64,000 nucleotides of DNA from DATBLE01 sp050258035 (GTDB lineage Bacteria > Actinomycetota > Thermoleophilia > Gaiellales > Gaiellaceae), in assembly GCA_050258035.1 (NCBI GenBank), contig JBLMYA010000037.1:1-64000 (forward strand). The letters are read 5' to 3'. A program made the translations under genes and the position numbers. The notes under the pieces were generated by a model. The model saw nothing but the letters and a program-made list of their open reading frames with translations. It was not told where the DNA came from and searched no databases. This document shows, piece by piece, positions 8,110 through 15,944 of the stretch; position 1 is the stretch's first letter, and each line of letters opens with the position of its first letter.

Positions 8110-9359
8110 TGCTCCGCTCGACGGCGCTGCGGGCGACGGCGCTCGCCACTCCGCTGCTGCTCGGTGCACTGGCGGTGCCGAGCGGCGGCCTCTTCAGGAG
8201 CGCGAAGTTCCGGGATCTCCACCTGTACCGCCAGTACGGCGACGCACTGCTCGCCGGACACCTCCCGTACCGCGACGTCTTCGTCGAGTACCCGCCCGGG
8301 GCGGTTCCCCTCTTCGCCGGGCCGTCGCTTGCGCCGGACGGCGCCTACGACGCTCTCTTCAAGGTGCTGATGACGCTCTGTTGCATCGGCGCGATCTACT
8401 GCGTCTGCTTTGCGCTCGAACGCGCCGGATCGGCGTCGGCGGGTATCTGGACCGCAGCGATCTTCCTCGCCCTCTCGCCGATCGCGCTCGGCCCCGTCTC
8501 GCTGAACACCTACGACGCGTGGCCGGCGCTCCTGACGGTCGCCGCGGTGGCGGCGCTCGTCGCCGACCGGGGCCGGCTCGCGCTCGGGCTGCTCGGAGCG
8601 GCTGCGGCGGCCAAGCTCTACGCGGTCCTGCTCGTGCCGGTGGCGGTCGTATGGCTCTGGCGCGAACGCGGACGCAGGCTGGCCCTCCAGGCGCTCGCCG
8701 TGTTTGCCGGGGTCGCGGCGGTCCTGGTCGTGCCCTGGGTCGTGGTCTCTCCGGGCGGGGTCTGGGACAGCCTCCACTCGCAGGTCGGCCGCGGCCTCCA
8801 CACAGAAAGCCTCGGCGCGAGCATCCTGCTCGTGGCCGACCGGGTCGGGTGGTACCGGGCGCAGGTCGTCAGTACCGCGCCGGCGATCTCGCGAGACGTG
8901 GCCGGCCACCTGCCGCGGGCGATCGCGGCGGGGAGCGCACTCCTCGCCGTCCTCGCCTCGCTCGTGCCCGCGGTCGTGCTGCTGCGGCGCCGTGTCTCCC
9001 CGGGGCTTGCCTTCGCGACCAGCGTCGCCGGGTTCCTCGCGTTCACGAAGGTGCTCTCTCCGCAGTACGTCGTCTGGCTGATCCCGCTCGCCCCCTTCGG
9101 CGGGATCGCGGCGATGCTGTTGCTCCTCGCCGCCCTCGCGCTCGCCCAGAGCTGGTACTTCCACTACCACGATCTGTGGGCAGTCGGCCCCCAGGCGTGG
9201 ACGCTGCTCTCGCGCAACCTCGTGCTGGTCGCGCTCTACGCGCTCTTCCTGTGGAAGACGAGCACGCCGTCGTCCTCGAAGACGAGTCGCCAGCCGGCGT
9301 TCCTGCGCAACCGGACGAGCGCGGCCGCCGAGGGCAGCGGCGCCACCCGGTCGGCGTAG
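8109..9359 (+). CDS. GT87/DUF2029-like membrane glycosyltransferase
   Basis: This 416-residue polytopic protein fits the GT-C-fold GT87 family, which uses polyprenyl-phosphate mannose outside the membrane. The N-terminal region has DLHLYRQYGDALLAGHLPYRDVFVEYPP with acidic residues in the first loop, followed by about ten helices. Its GTG overlaps the PBP stop (TAGTG), so translation is coupled. The last 40 residues after the final helix are Ser/Thr-rich and lie in the 124 bases that overlap the 3' end of the convergent DUF2079 gene. Confidence 0.78.
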   Translation: MLRSTALRATALATPLLLGALAVPSGGLFRSAKFRDLHLYRQYGDALLAGHLPYRDVFVEYPPGAVPLFAGPSLAPDGAYDALFKVLMTLCCIGAIYCVCFALERAGSASAGIWTAAIFLALSPIALGPVSLNTYDAWPALLTVAAVAALVADRGRLALGLLGAAAAAKLYAVLLVPVAVVWLWRERGRRLALQALAVFAGVAAVLVVPWVVVSPGGVWDSLHSQVGRGLHTESLGASILLVADRVGWYRAQVVSTAPAISRDVAGHLPRAIAAGSALLAVLASLVPAVVLLRRRVSPGLAFATSVAGFLAFTKVLSPQYVVWLIPLAPFGGIAAMLLLLAALALAQSWYFHYHDLWAVGPQAWTLLSRNLVLVALYALFLWKTSTPSSSKTSRQPAFLRNRTSAAAEGSGATRSA

Positions 9360-10654
9360 CTCGAGCGAGTCTCGTCGGCGACCACCCACGTCGCGTCGCC
9401 GAGCTTCGGCAGGCTGAGCACGCGCCGGCGCGCAGAGAGATGCGCTCCGAGGACGTTCGTCGAGCTGACGACCGCGTCGGCCGGCACGAGGGCGATCGCC
9501 CTCTCCGCGATCCGGTCGTGCGCGGTCACGTGCCAGTCGTGCGCCTGGAAGTCCTCCCCACCGGGCACGACCGTCCAGAGCGGCACCGCCCCGAGCTTCC
9601 AGTTCGCCAGGACCGCGACCGCGACCGCGGCGACCAGGACGGCTCCCGTTCGTGTGGGATAGCGCCGCACGAGCGCCGCCGCTCCGAGCACCGTCGCGGC
9701 GATGAGCGGGGGGATCGCCGCCGACATGTAGTGGAAGTGGATCGAGGTCTGGGTCGGCGTGGCCGAGAGCTGATTGAGCGCGGCTTCGGGAAGGAAGGCG
9801 ACGAGTGTCAGGGGCGAGAGCACGAACAGGAACGAGAGCGGCAGGAGCAGGTGCAACAGGTAATGGAGGTCCCGGTGCTGGAACGCCTGCTCGAAGAGCG
9901 TCCACGGGTGCGTGACGGCCGTCTTCGCGATTCCCCCCGCCGACCCGCCGATCGCGTCGTAGCGGCCGTAGAACGACGATTCGGCGCCGGAGTTGAAGTG
10001 AGGGATCACGACTGCGATCGCGATCGCCGACACCAGCACGCCGACGGCGCTGATCGCCGCCCCGACACGGGCGCGCCGCCTGATCGCATACCAGATGCCC
10101 ATGCCGGCGACGACCAGCCCGACCTCCTCCTTCGTGGTCATCGCCAGCACTGCGAAGACCGCGAAGGGCAGCAGGCGGTCCTCGTCCAGGTACCAGAAGG
10201 CGAACAGCAGCAACGGACAGGCGAGCGCTACAGGGTGGAACTCGTTCAGCGTCAGCCACTGGGTTGCCGGGTAGAGGAGGTACACGAGCGCGAACGCGAG
10301 ACCCGCACGCTCGCCGCCGACGTGCTTGCGCGCGAGCCAGAACACCGGCAGAGCGCCGACGGCGACTGCGACCGCCTGGATCACGAGGAGCATCTCGGGG
10401 CTCGGCCAGACCCACCAGAGGGGAGCGAATGCCGCAAGGATCGGGTCGAAGTGCGCTGCGAGCCGCGAGATCTGGACGCCGTCGCCGCTCGTCATCTGGA
10501 GGAAGTGCCCGTGCGCCGTGTTCCAGACGGTCTGCACCATGTTCCCGAGGTCGTAGCGTCCGGTGTCGAATGCGCGGTGGCGGAGGATCGAGAGCGCGCT
10601 GAACCCGGTCGCATAGGCTGCGATCGCCGCCCAGAGCAAAGGCCTCGGTCTCAC
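9236..10654 (-). CDS. DUF2079 multi-spanning membrane protein
   Basis: This 472-residue membrane protein carries the DUF2079 signature: an N-terminal helix, then GRYDLGNMVQTVWNTAHGH and a luminal loop with SRLAAHFDPILAAFAP. Many helices and a soluble C-terminal domain follow. The family is predicted GT-C-like but has no proven reaction. Its GTG overlaps the stop of the upstream GT4 gene by 3 bases, so the two are coupled. The 3' end runs 124 bases into the convergent GT87 gene, and both ends read as plausible protein. Confidence 0.82.
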   Translation of the reverse strand: MRPRPLLWAAIAAYATGFSALSILRHRAFDTGRYDLGNMVQTVWNTAHGHFLQMTSGDGVQISRLAAHFDPILAAFAPLWWVWPSPEMLLVIQAVAVAVGALPVFWLARKHVGGERAGLAFALVYLLYPATQWLTLNEFHPVALACPLLLFAFWYLDEDRLLPFAVFAVLAMTTKEEVGLVVAGMGIWYAIRRRARVGAAISAVGVLVSAIAIAVVIPHFNSGAESSFYGRYDAIGGSAGGIAKTAVTHPWTLFEQAFQHRDLHYLLHLLLPLSFLFVLSPLTLVAFLPEAALNQLSATPTQTSIHFHYMSAAIPPLIAATVLGAAALVRRYPTRTGAVLVAAVAVAVLANWKLGAVPLWTVVPGGEDFQAHDWHVTAHDRIAERAIALVPADAVVSSTNVLGAHLSARRRVLSLPKLGDATWVVADETRSSYADRVAPLPSAAALVRLRRNAGWRLVFEDDGVLVFHRKSA

Positions 10655-11724
10655 AGGAGCGATCCGATCAGGTCGCGCCAGCGCACGCCGAGCACGTCCT
10701 CGCTCGCCTGCTCCCGGTATGCGGTGAGGCCTCCATCGGACAGCGAGTCGGCGAGTCGGCGATCGGCGGCGAGGTGGCGCAGCGCGTCCGCCAACGCGCC
10801 GGCGTTGCCGGGCGGGACGAGGAGCGCGCTCTCGCCGTCGCGGACGAGCTCCCGGGCCGCCGGTGTGTCCCCGGTGACGAGTGGGGTGCCGCATGCGAGC
10901 GCCTGGAAGGCCTTGTTCGGGATCACCCGTGCCGCCTTCGCCGAGGTGCCGAAGATGCCGAGCGCGCACGACGCTCGGTGGAGCTCGTCCGGCAGGGCCT
11001 CGTACCGGACCCAGGGCACGTGCTCCACGTTGGCCGGCCGGCCGTCGAGCAGGTGCTGGAGCTGTCCCGACCCGACGACGCGGAACCGGATCTCGGGGGC
11101 AAGCCTGGCTGCGGCGAGCACGGTGTCGAGGCCGTGCAGCGGGATCAGCTTGCCGACGAACAGCGCGGTGAAGCCGAAGCCGTCCGGCGGGTCCCACCCG
11201 GGCCGGAAGACGCGCTCCTCGGCGCCGACGAAGCACACGCCGACACGTCGAGCGCCGAGCGCGAGGAAGAGCTCGGCCTGGGCCGCCGTATCTGCGACGA
11301 CGAGGTTGGCGGCGCGGAACGCGCGCCGGTCGATCGCTCCCAGCGCGCGGGCCGGGAGGCTCCCGGGGGGGAAGCGGCGGCGGTCGTCGACGAGGGTGTC
11401 GGCGAGCGAGACGAGCGGGTTGAAGACCACCGGCCGGGCGCCGGCGGTCAGGCGCGCGGCGCCGAGGTCGAGGTGACCCGGGTAGCCGACCACGACGGCG
11501 TCGAATCGAGAATCACCATCACTCTCGATTCTTCGCCGAAGCCGGATCTCGGCCGCCGCGAGGCGCAGACCGGCCGCGGCGCCCGCCCGGAACTTGTGCT
11601 CCTGCCCCTCCCAGACTGGCTCGTGCCGCTCGATCACGTCCACCCCGGCCCGCCGTAGGCAGGAGATCACCTGGGCGTTCCGGGGATGTGACCGTTCGTA
11701 CGTCCCGAAGTACAGGACGCGCAC
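10651..11724 (-). CDS. GT4-family (GT-B) glycosyltransferase
   Basis: This 357-residue soluble or peripheral glycosyltransferase ends with the GT4 donor-site pattern. IPNKAFQALACGTPLVTGD is followed by AARELVRDGESALLVPPGN, where the Glu binds the nucleotide-sugar ribose. The N-terminal Rossmann half starts MRVLYFGTYERSHPRNAQ. Residues IESDGDSRF near position 70 come from an AT-rich palindromic insert (see 11503-11531). The gene lies directly after a GT2 gene and overlaps the DUF2079 gene, suggesting one envelope-glycan operon. Confidence 0.86.
   Translation of the reverse strand: MRVLYFGTYERSHPRNAQVISCLRRAGVDVIERHEPVWEGQEHKFRAGAAAGLRLAAAEIRLRRRIESDGDSRFDAVVVGYPGHLDLGAARLTAGARPVVFNPLVSLADTLVDDRRRFPPGSLPARALGAIDRRAFRAANLVVADTAAQAELFLALGARRVGVCFVGAEERVFRPGWDPPDGFGFTALFVGKLIPLHGLDTVLAAARLAPEIRFRVVGSGQLQHLLDGRPANVEHVPWVRYEALPDELHRASCALGIFGTSAKAARVIPNKAFQALACGTPLVTGDTPAARELVRDGESALLVPPGNAGALADALRHLAADRRLADSLSDGGLTAYREQASEDVLGVRWRDLIGSLL
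11503..11531. repeat. Palindromic mini-element inside the GT4 gene
   Basis: Nine-base arms GAATCGAGA and TCTCGATTC are exact reverse complements around the centre ATCACCATCAC. The element is much more AT-rich than its surroundings and is translated in frame as IESDGDSRF. Twenty of 21 central bases match a copy in the monophosphatase gene at 45967-45987. Confidence 0.6.
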
Positions 11725-11726
11725 CG

Positions 11727-12665
11727 CTAGGAGAGGATCTCCTCGACCAGGGCCTCGGACCGTTCGCGCTCGGAGACCCGCTCCTCGTGGTGGCTCGTGA
11801 TCAGCTCGGTGATCAGACCGAGCGAGAAGATCTGGATGCCGACGACGACGAGCAGAACGCCGAGGATCAGAAGCGGCCGGCCCCCGATCGCGTGGCCGAG
11901 CGCCTTCACGATCGTCAGGTAGACGAGGATCCCGACCCCGACGAACGACAGCAGGAGGCCGAGCCCGCCGAAGAGGTGCAGTGGGCGCTGGCGGTACCGA
12001 CCGATGAACGAGACGGTGAGCAGGTCGAAGAACCCGCGCAGGTAGCGCTCGAGGCCGTACCGCGACCGGCCGTGCTCGCGGGGGCGGTGGTTGACCGGCA
12101 CCTCGGCGATGCGGTACCCACGATGGTGGGCGAGCACGGGGATGAACCGGTGGAGCTCGCCGTACAGGCGGAGCCCGCGGACGACCTCTGCGCGATAGGC
12201 CTTGAGCCCGCAGTTCATGTCGTGCAGGTGGACGCCGGAGACCCAGCCGGTGACGGCGTTGAAGATCCGCGAGGGGATCCGCCGCCGAAGCGGATCCCGC
12301 CGCCTGGTCTTCCAGCCGGACACGAGGTCGAAGCCCTCGTCGAGTTTCGCGAGCAGCTTGGGGATCTCCGCCGGGTCGTCCTGGAGGTCGCCGTCGATCG
12401 TCACGATCACGTCACCCTTCGCCTGCACGAAGCCTGCCGCGAGTGCGGCCGCCTTGCCGAAGTTGCGGCGCAGGCGGACGACCGCGACGTTGTCGTGGGC
12501 GGCGTGGAGCCGTGTCAGCGCGGCGTGCGTCCCGTCGGTGGAGCCGTCGTCGACGAACACCGTCTCCCAGGGCGTGCCGAGCGGTTGGAGCGCGGAGTCG
12601 AGCTCGTCGTACAGAAGGGCGATGCTCCGCTCCTCGTCGTTGACGGGGACGACGACCGAGATCAC
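11727..12665 (-). CDS. GT2 polyprenyl-phosphate glycosyltransferase
   Basis: This 312-residue protein resembles DPM1/GtrB/ArnC enzymes that load a sugar onto polyprenyl phosphate. The GT-A domain starts ISVVVPVNDEE and holds DDGSTDGT and the metal-binding DGDLQDDP. Two C-terminal membrane helices (about 230-285) anchor it. It could make the lipid-linked donor used by the GT-C proteins nearby, but that is inference from context. The GTG start lies 7 bases after TAGGCT, a box that contains the stop codon of the kinase gene. Confidence 0.85.
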   Translation of the reverse strand: MISVVVPVNDEERSIALLYDELDSALQPLGTPWETVFVDDGSTDGTHAALTRLHAAHDNVAVVRLRRNFGKAAALAAGFVQAKGDVIVTIDGDLQDDPAEIPKLLAKLDEGFDLVSGWKTRRRDPLRRRIPSRIFNAVTGWVSGVHLHDMNCGLKAYRAEVVRGLRLYGELHRFIPVLAHHRGYRIAEVPVNHRPREHGRSRYGLERYLRGFFDLLTVSFIGRYRQRPLHLFGGLGLLLSFVGVGILVYLTIVKALGHAIGGRPLLILGVLLVVVGIQIFSLGLITELITSHHEERVSERERSEALVEEILS

Positions 12666-12672
12666 GGGCGCG

Positions 12673-12678
12673 AGCCTA
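12673..12678 (-). promoter_or_regulatory. -10 box (TAGGCT) of the GT2 gene
   Basis: TAGGCT is 7 bases before the GT2 start. Its TAG is the stop codon of the upstream Ser/Thr kinase gene, so the glycosyltransferase genes can have their own leaderless transcript. Confidence 0.5.
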
Positions 12679-14001
12679 CCCCGGCGGAGCTGCCGCTGTC
12701 GTCGTCGCGGCCGAAGATGTTGCCGCGGCCGTGGTCGTCGTTGCCGGGGTGGTCGTCGCCGTGGTCGTCGTCGGAGCGGTGGTCGTGGACACGGTCGTCG
12801 TCGGTGGAGGCGGGGACGTGGTCGCCGGTGTCGTCGTCACCCGTGTCGTCGTGGGGGCGGTGGTCGCCGGGTGCGTCGTCGTCGGAGGGGTCGTGAGAGG
12901 AGCCGTGGTCGTACCGGCGTTCGTGGTTGCGCGCGTCGAGGTCGTTGCCTCGGTCGACGTCGGGGCCGTGGTCGGCTCCGATTCCGGTGGTGCCTGAGTC
13001 GAGCGGGCCGCCGATTCCGCAGTCGAGATTCGCGAGGTCGCCGGGGGCACGGGGGTCGTACCGTTGCTCAGGGTGACCGCAGTCGCGAGCCCGACGCCGG
13101 CGGCGGCGACGGCGGCGATCGCGAACGCCAGGGGTAACCGCCTCCTGTGCCACGTCTTCGGCGCCTGGATCTGGCTGACGGCGGTCGCCTCCTCGGCCGC
13201 CGCCGGGCCGGCGTGACGAAGCTCGGAGAGGAGCGCGGCGCCGTCCTCGGGACGATCGGCAGGGCTCTTGGCGAGTGCGGCACCGGCCAGGCTCTCGAGC
13301 AGCGGAGGCGCGTCCTGCCGGAGTGCAGAGACGGGTGGCGCCTCGCGGTCACGATGCATCGTGGCGAGCGCGAGCGCGTCGGACGACTCGAACGGGAGCC
13401 GTCCGGTGAGCATCCGGAACAGGATGACACCGAATGCGTAGACGTCGCTCGCGGGCGTGGCGGGATCGCCCCGCGCCTGCTCCGGCGAGATGTACGCGGC
13501 GGTGCCCATCACCGTGCCGGCCTCGGTGAGCCCACTCGCACCGCCGGTGCGGGCGATGCCGAAGTCGGCGATCTTGGCGCGACCCTCGGCGTCGAACAGG
13601 ATGTTCGCCGGCTTCAGATCGCGGTGCACCACGCCGCGCTGGTGGGCGTGGGCCAGCCCGGCGGCGACCTCCACGGCGATTCGCCGGGTCTCGTCGTCCG
13701 GGAGGGGCCGGCCGCCGGCAAGGCGATCCTCGAGCGATCCACCGGGCAGGAGCTCGAGGACCATGAACCGGCGCCCACCGGCCTCGCCGTAGTCGTAGAG
13801 CGCGCAGACGTTCGCGTGGGCGAGGCCGGCTGCGGCGCGTGCCTCGCGCTCGAAGCGGGCCGGATCAGCATCGGGCGCGAGTAGCTTGACTGCGACGCTG
13901 CGGTCGAGATCGAGGTCCGTCGCAGCCCACACGTCGGACATTCCGCCCGCACCGATCTGCCGTTCGAGCCGGTATCGGCCCGCGATGACCGAGTCGCCCA
14001 C
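12676..14001 (-). CDS. PknB-like transmembrane serine/threonine kinase
   Basis: This 441-residue kinase has a glycine loop (IGAGGMSDV), catalytic Lys39 in VAVK, HRDLKPAN (Asp128, Lys130, Asn133) and DFG from Asp146. A single membrane helix follows at about 300-320. The extracellular tail is a low-complexity Thr/Ala/Pro stretch with no PASTA repeats, unlike PknB, so its ligand is unclear. It probably phosphorylates envelope or growth proteins. The GTG start lies 6 bases after TACGCT, in a promoter shared with the divergent moeA gene; longer in-frame starts would run into moeA. Confidence 0.9.
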   Translation of the reverse strand: MGDSVIAGRYRLERQIGAGGMSDVWAATDLDLDRSVAVKLLAPDADPARFEREARAAAGLAHANVCALYDYGEAGGRRFMVLELLPGGSLEDRLAGGRPLPDDETRRIAVEVAAGLAHAHQRGVVHRDLKPANILFDAEGRAKIADFGIARTGGASGLTEAGTVMGTAAYISPEQARGDPATPASDVYAFGVILFRMLTGRLPFESSDALALATMHRDREAPPVSALRQDAPPLLESLAGAALAKSPADRPEDGAALLSELRHAGPAAAEEATAVSQIQAPKTWHRRRLPLAFAIAAVAAAGVGLATAVTLSNGTTPVPPATSRISTAESAARSTQAPPESEPTTAPTSTEATTSTRATTNAGTTTAPLTTPPTTTHPATTAPTTTRVTTTPATTSPPPPTTTVSTTTAPTTTTATTTPATTTTAAATSSAATTTAAAPPG

Positions 14002-14006
14002 AGGGG

Positions 14007-14013
14007 TAGCGTA
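14007..14013. promoter_or_regulatory. Shared divergent -10 (kinase and moeA)
   Basis: The seven bases TAGCGTA read as TAGCGT on plus (9 bases before the moeA ATG at 14022) and TACGCT on minus (6 bases before the kinase GTG). Both strands use nearly the same bases, so the two promoters should be mutually exclusive. Confidence 0.55.
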
Positions 14014-14021
14014 TGCCCACC

Positions 14022-15212
14022 ATGGAAGAGCTCCTGACGCTCGAGGCAGCCCAGGCGCTCGTGCTCGAGCGGGCCCGGCCGCTCGATGCCGAGCGGCTCC
14101 CACTCTCGGAGGCGGCGGGCCGGTACCTCGCCGAGCCCGCGTCGGCCGCAGTCGACCTGCCGCCGTTCCCCAGCTCGGCGATGGACGGCTACGCGGTGCG
14201 TTCCGCCGACACGCCCGGCCGGTTGTCGGTCGTCGAGCGGATCGCGGCCGGGGTGCCGGCGTCCCGGCCCCTGGCGGCGGGCGAGACGATGGGGATCGCG
14301 ACCGGGGGGATGGTGCCCGACGGCGCAGACGCCGTCATCCAGCACGAACGTGTCGTCGAGCACGACAACGCGATCGAGGTCGTCGATCGTGTTGTCACGG
14401 GAGCCAACATACGTGGCGTCGGCCGCGATGTCGTCGCCGGGGGAGTGGTCGTCCCCGCAGGGACGCGGGTGGGTCCGGCACAGATCGGGGCCCTGGCCGC
14501 TGCCGGCGTCGCCGAGGTGGTCTGTGCGCGCCGGCCCCGCGTGGCAGTGCTGACGACCGGAACCGAGCTCAGAGAGGCCGGTTGCCCGCTCGCCCCTGGG
14601 GAGGTCTACGAGGCGAACGGCATCATGCTCGCCGCCCAGCTCGAGGCCGACGGCGCGATCGTCACGCGCCTCGCCGCGGTCGCCGACGACGAGGAGGAGC
14701 ACCGGCGGTCGATCGAGGCGGGCCTGGATCAGGACGCGCTCGTGACGTCGGGAGGCGTCTCGGTCGGGCCGCACGACCTCGTCCGGCGGGTGGAGGCCGG
14801 GCTCGGAGTCGAGGAGGTGTTCTGGCGTGTTGCCGTTCGCCCGGGCAAGCCCGTCGCGTTCGGCGTGCGCGGCACCACGCTCGTCTTCGGTCTTCCGGGC
14901 AACCCGGTGTCGTCGCTCGTCGCGTGCGAGCTGTTCGTGCGGCCGGCGCTGCGCGCGCTGCAGGGTGCCTCCGATCCCGGGCCACGGTTCGCCGCCGGGC
15001 GGCTCGCCGAGAGCGTCGAGCGCAATCCGGCCCGCGACGACCTGCTCCGCTCGCGTGCGACCGTGACCGACGCCGGTGTCTCGCTCGAGCCGGTCGGCGG
15101 CCAGGAGTCGCACATGATCGTCCATGCCGCCGAGGCCAACGCGCTCGCGCTCGTCCCGCGCGGAAACGGCGAGCTCCCCGCCGGTTCCGTCGTGCGTTAC
15201 CTCGAGCTCTGA
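14022..15212 (+). CDS. moeA: Molybdopterin molybdenumtransferase MoeA
   Basis: This protein of about 396 residues inserts molybdate into adenylylated molybdopterin. The N-terminal part has PPFPSSAMDGYAVR and the MoeA-specific GIATGGMVPDGADAVIQHE. The MogA-like domain has VLTTGTEL, SGGVSVGPHD and FGLPGNPVSS. The length is normal for the family. ATG 14022 (MEELLTLEAAQ) is preferred because it lies 9 bases after the -10 box. The other ATG, at 14013, would begin inside the promoter. moaC and mog lie in another operon about 8 kb away. Confidence 0.92.
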   Translation: MEELLTLEAAQALVLERARPLDAERLPLSEAAGRYLAEPASAAVDLPPFPSSAMDGYAVRSADTPGRLSVVERIAAGVPASRPLAAGETMGIATGGMVPDGADAVIQHERVVEHDNAIEVVDRVVTGANIRGVGRDVVAGGVVVPAGTRVGPAQIGALAAAGVAEVVCARRPRVAVLTTGTELREAGCPLAPGEVYEANGIMLAAQLEADGAIVTRLAAVADDEEEHRRSIEAGLDQDALVTSGGVSVGPHDLVRRVEAGLGVEEVFWRVAVRPGKPVAFGVRGTTLVFGLPGNPVSSLVACELFVRPALRALQGASDPGPRFAAGRLAESVERNPARDDLLRSRATVTDAGVSLEPVGGQESHMIVHAAEANALALVPRGNGELPAGSVVRYLEL

Positions 15213-15215
15213 CCG

Positions 15216-15944
15216 CTACGCGATCGGTCCGTCCGGGCGGAGCGTGTACGGCTGGCCGTACCGCGGCTCCACCCGCACGAGCCTCGCGTAGGCGAGGTAG
15301 CGGTGCGTCGCGAAGAAGCGCGGGTGGCAGGCCTGGAGGATCAGCTGCTCGCGGTGGTGTGTCTGCAGGACCGCGAGATCGTCGGCGGGAACGATCCGGT
15401 GGCCGGTCACCTCGTACTCGAACGTGCCGTAGGGCAACACGAAGGTGATCTTGTTGCCGGCCTTGAGGTTGTCGATGTGCGCGAAGGGGGCGAGGTAGGT
15501 CGTGCGGTGGCCGGCGACGTAGATCAGCTCGTTCTGGCCGGGCATGTACGTGCGCAGGTCGCGACCGGGTCCCTTCGTCAGGTCCTCGTGGCCGGTGCCG
15601 TTGACGACGATCGTCTTCAGGCCGAGCCGGGGGACGATCAAGCGGCCGACCGGATCGCCCTCGCGGAGCGCGCGTCGGTAAGCGGTCGCCGCCATCCGGA
15701 TGCGGGCGCGTTCCGCGTCGACCGACACCGAGCCGTCCGGTTCCCTGGGTACGGGCCGGATCGAGGCCGGCGGCTTGTAGTCGGCAAACCGATGGGCGAA
15801 GCGGGACGCGAGCTTGTGCTGCTCGTACTTGGTGTAGAGCGCCGTGAACGGGTCCTGCCACTGCCAGACGAGCACGACCCAGGCGACCGCGCCGACGCCG
15901 AGCACGATCATCACGGTCCCGGCGATCCGCACGAGGCGGCGCAT
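15216..15944 (-). CDS. Class E-like sortase
   Basis: This 242-residue membrane-anchored transpeptidase has an N-terminal helix (about 8-27) and a C-terminal sortase barrel. Catalytic residues are His146 in VAGHRTTY, Cys206 in LQACHPR and Arg215 in ATHRY. The Cys-His-Pro order resembles class E sortases of high-GC actinobacteria, which cleave LAXTG-type signals. No obvious sortase substrate is seen beside it. The ATG overlaps the stop of the upstream M28 gene by one base (TGATG), so the two are translationally coupled. It is convergent with moeA, three bases apart. Confidence 0.87.
   Translation of the reverse strand: MRRLVRIAGTVMIVLGVGAVAWVVLVWQWQDPFTALYTKYEQHKLASRFAHRFADYKPPASIRPVPREPDGSVSVDAERARIRMAATAYRRALREGDPVGRLIVPRLGLKTIVVNGTGHEDLTKGPGRDLRTYMPGQNELIYVAGHRTTYLAPFAHIDNLKAGNKITFVLPYGTFEYEVTGHRIVPADDLAVLQTHHREQLILQACHPRFFATHRYLAYARLVRVEPRYGQPYTLRPDGPIA

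Noticed and set aside
8106..10415. 769-codon minus-strand open frame across GT87 and DUF2079
   Set aside because: It is a shadow frame with no recognisable motifs; both true genes lie in other frames.
12680..13000. GTCGTC-rich repeats as a repeat array
   Set aside because: They encode the Thr-rich extracellular tail of the Ser/Thr kinase.
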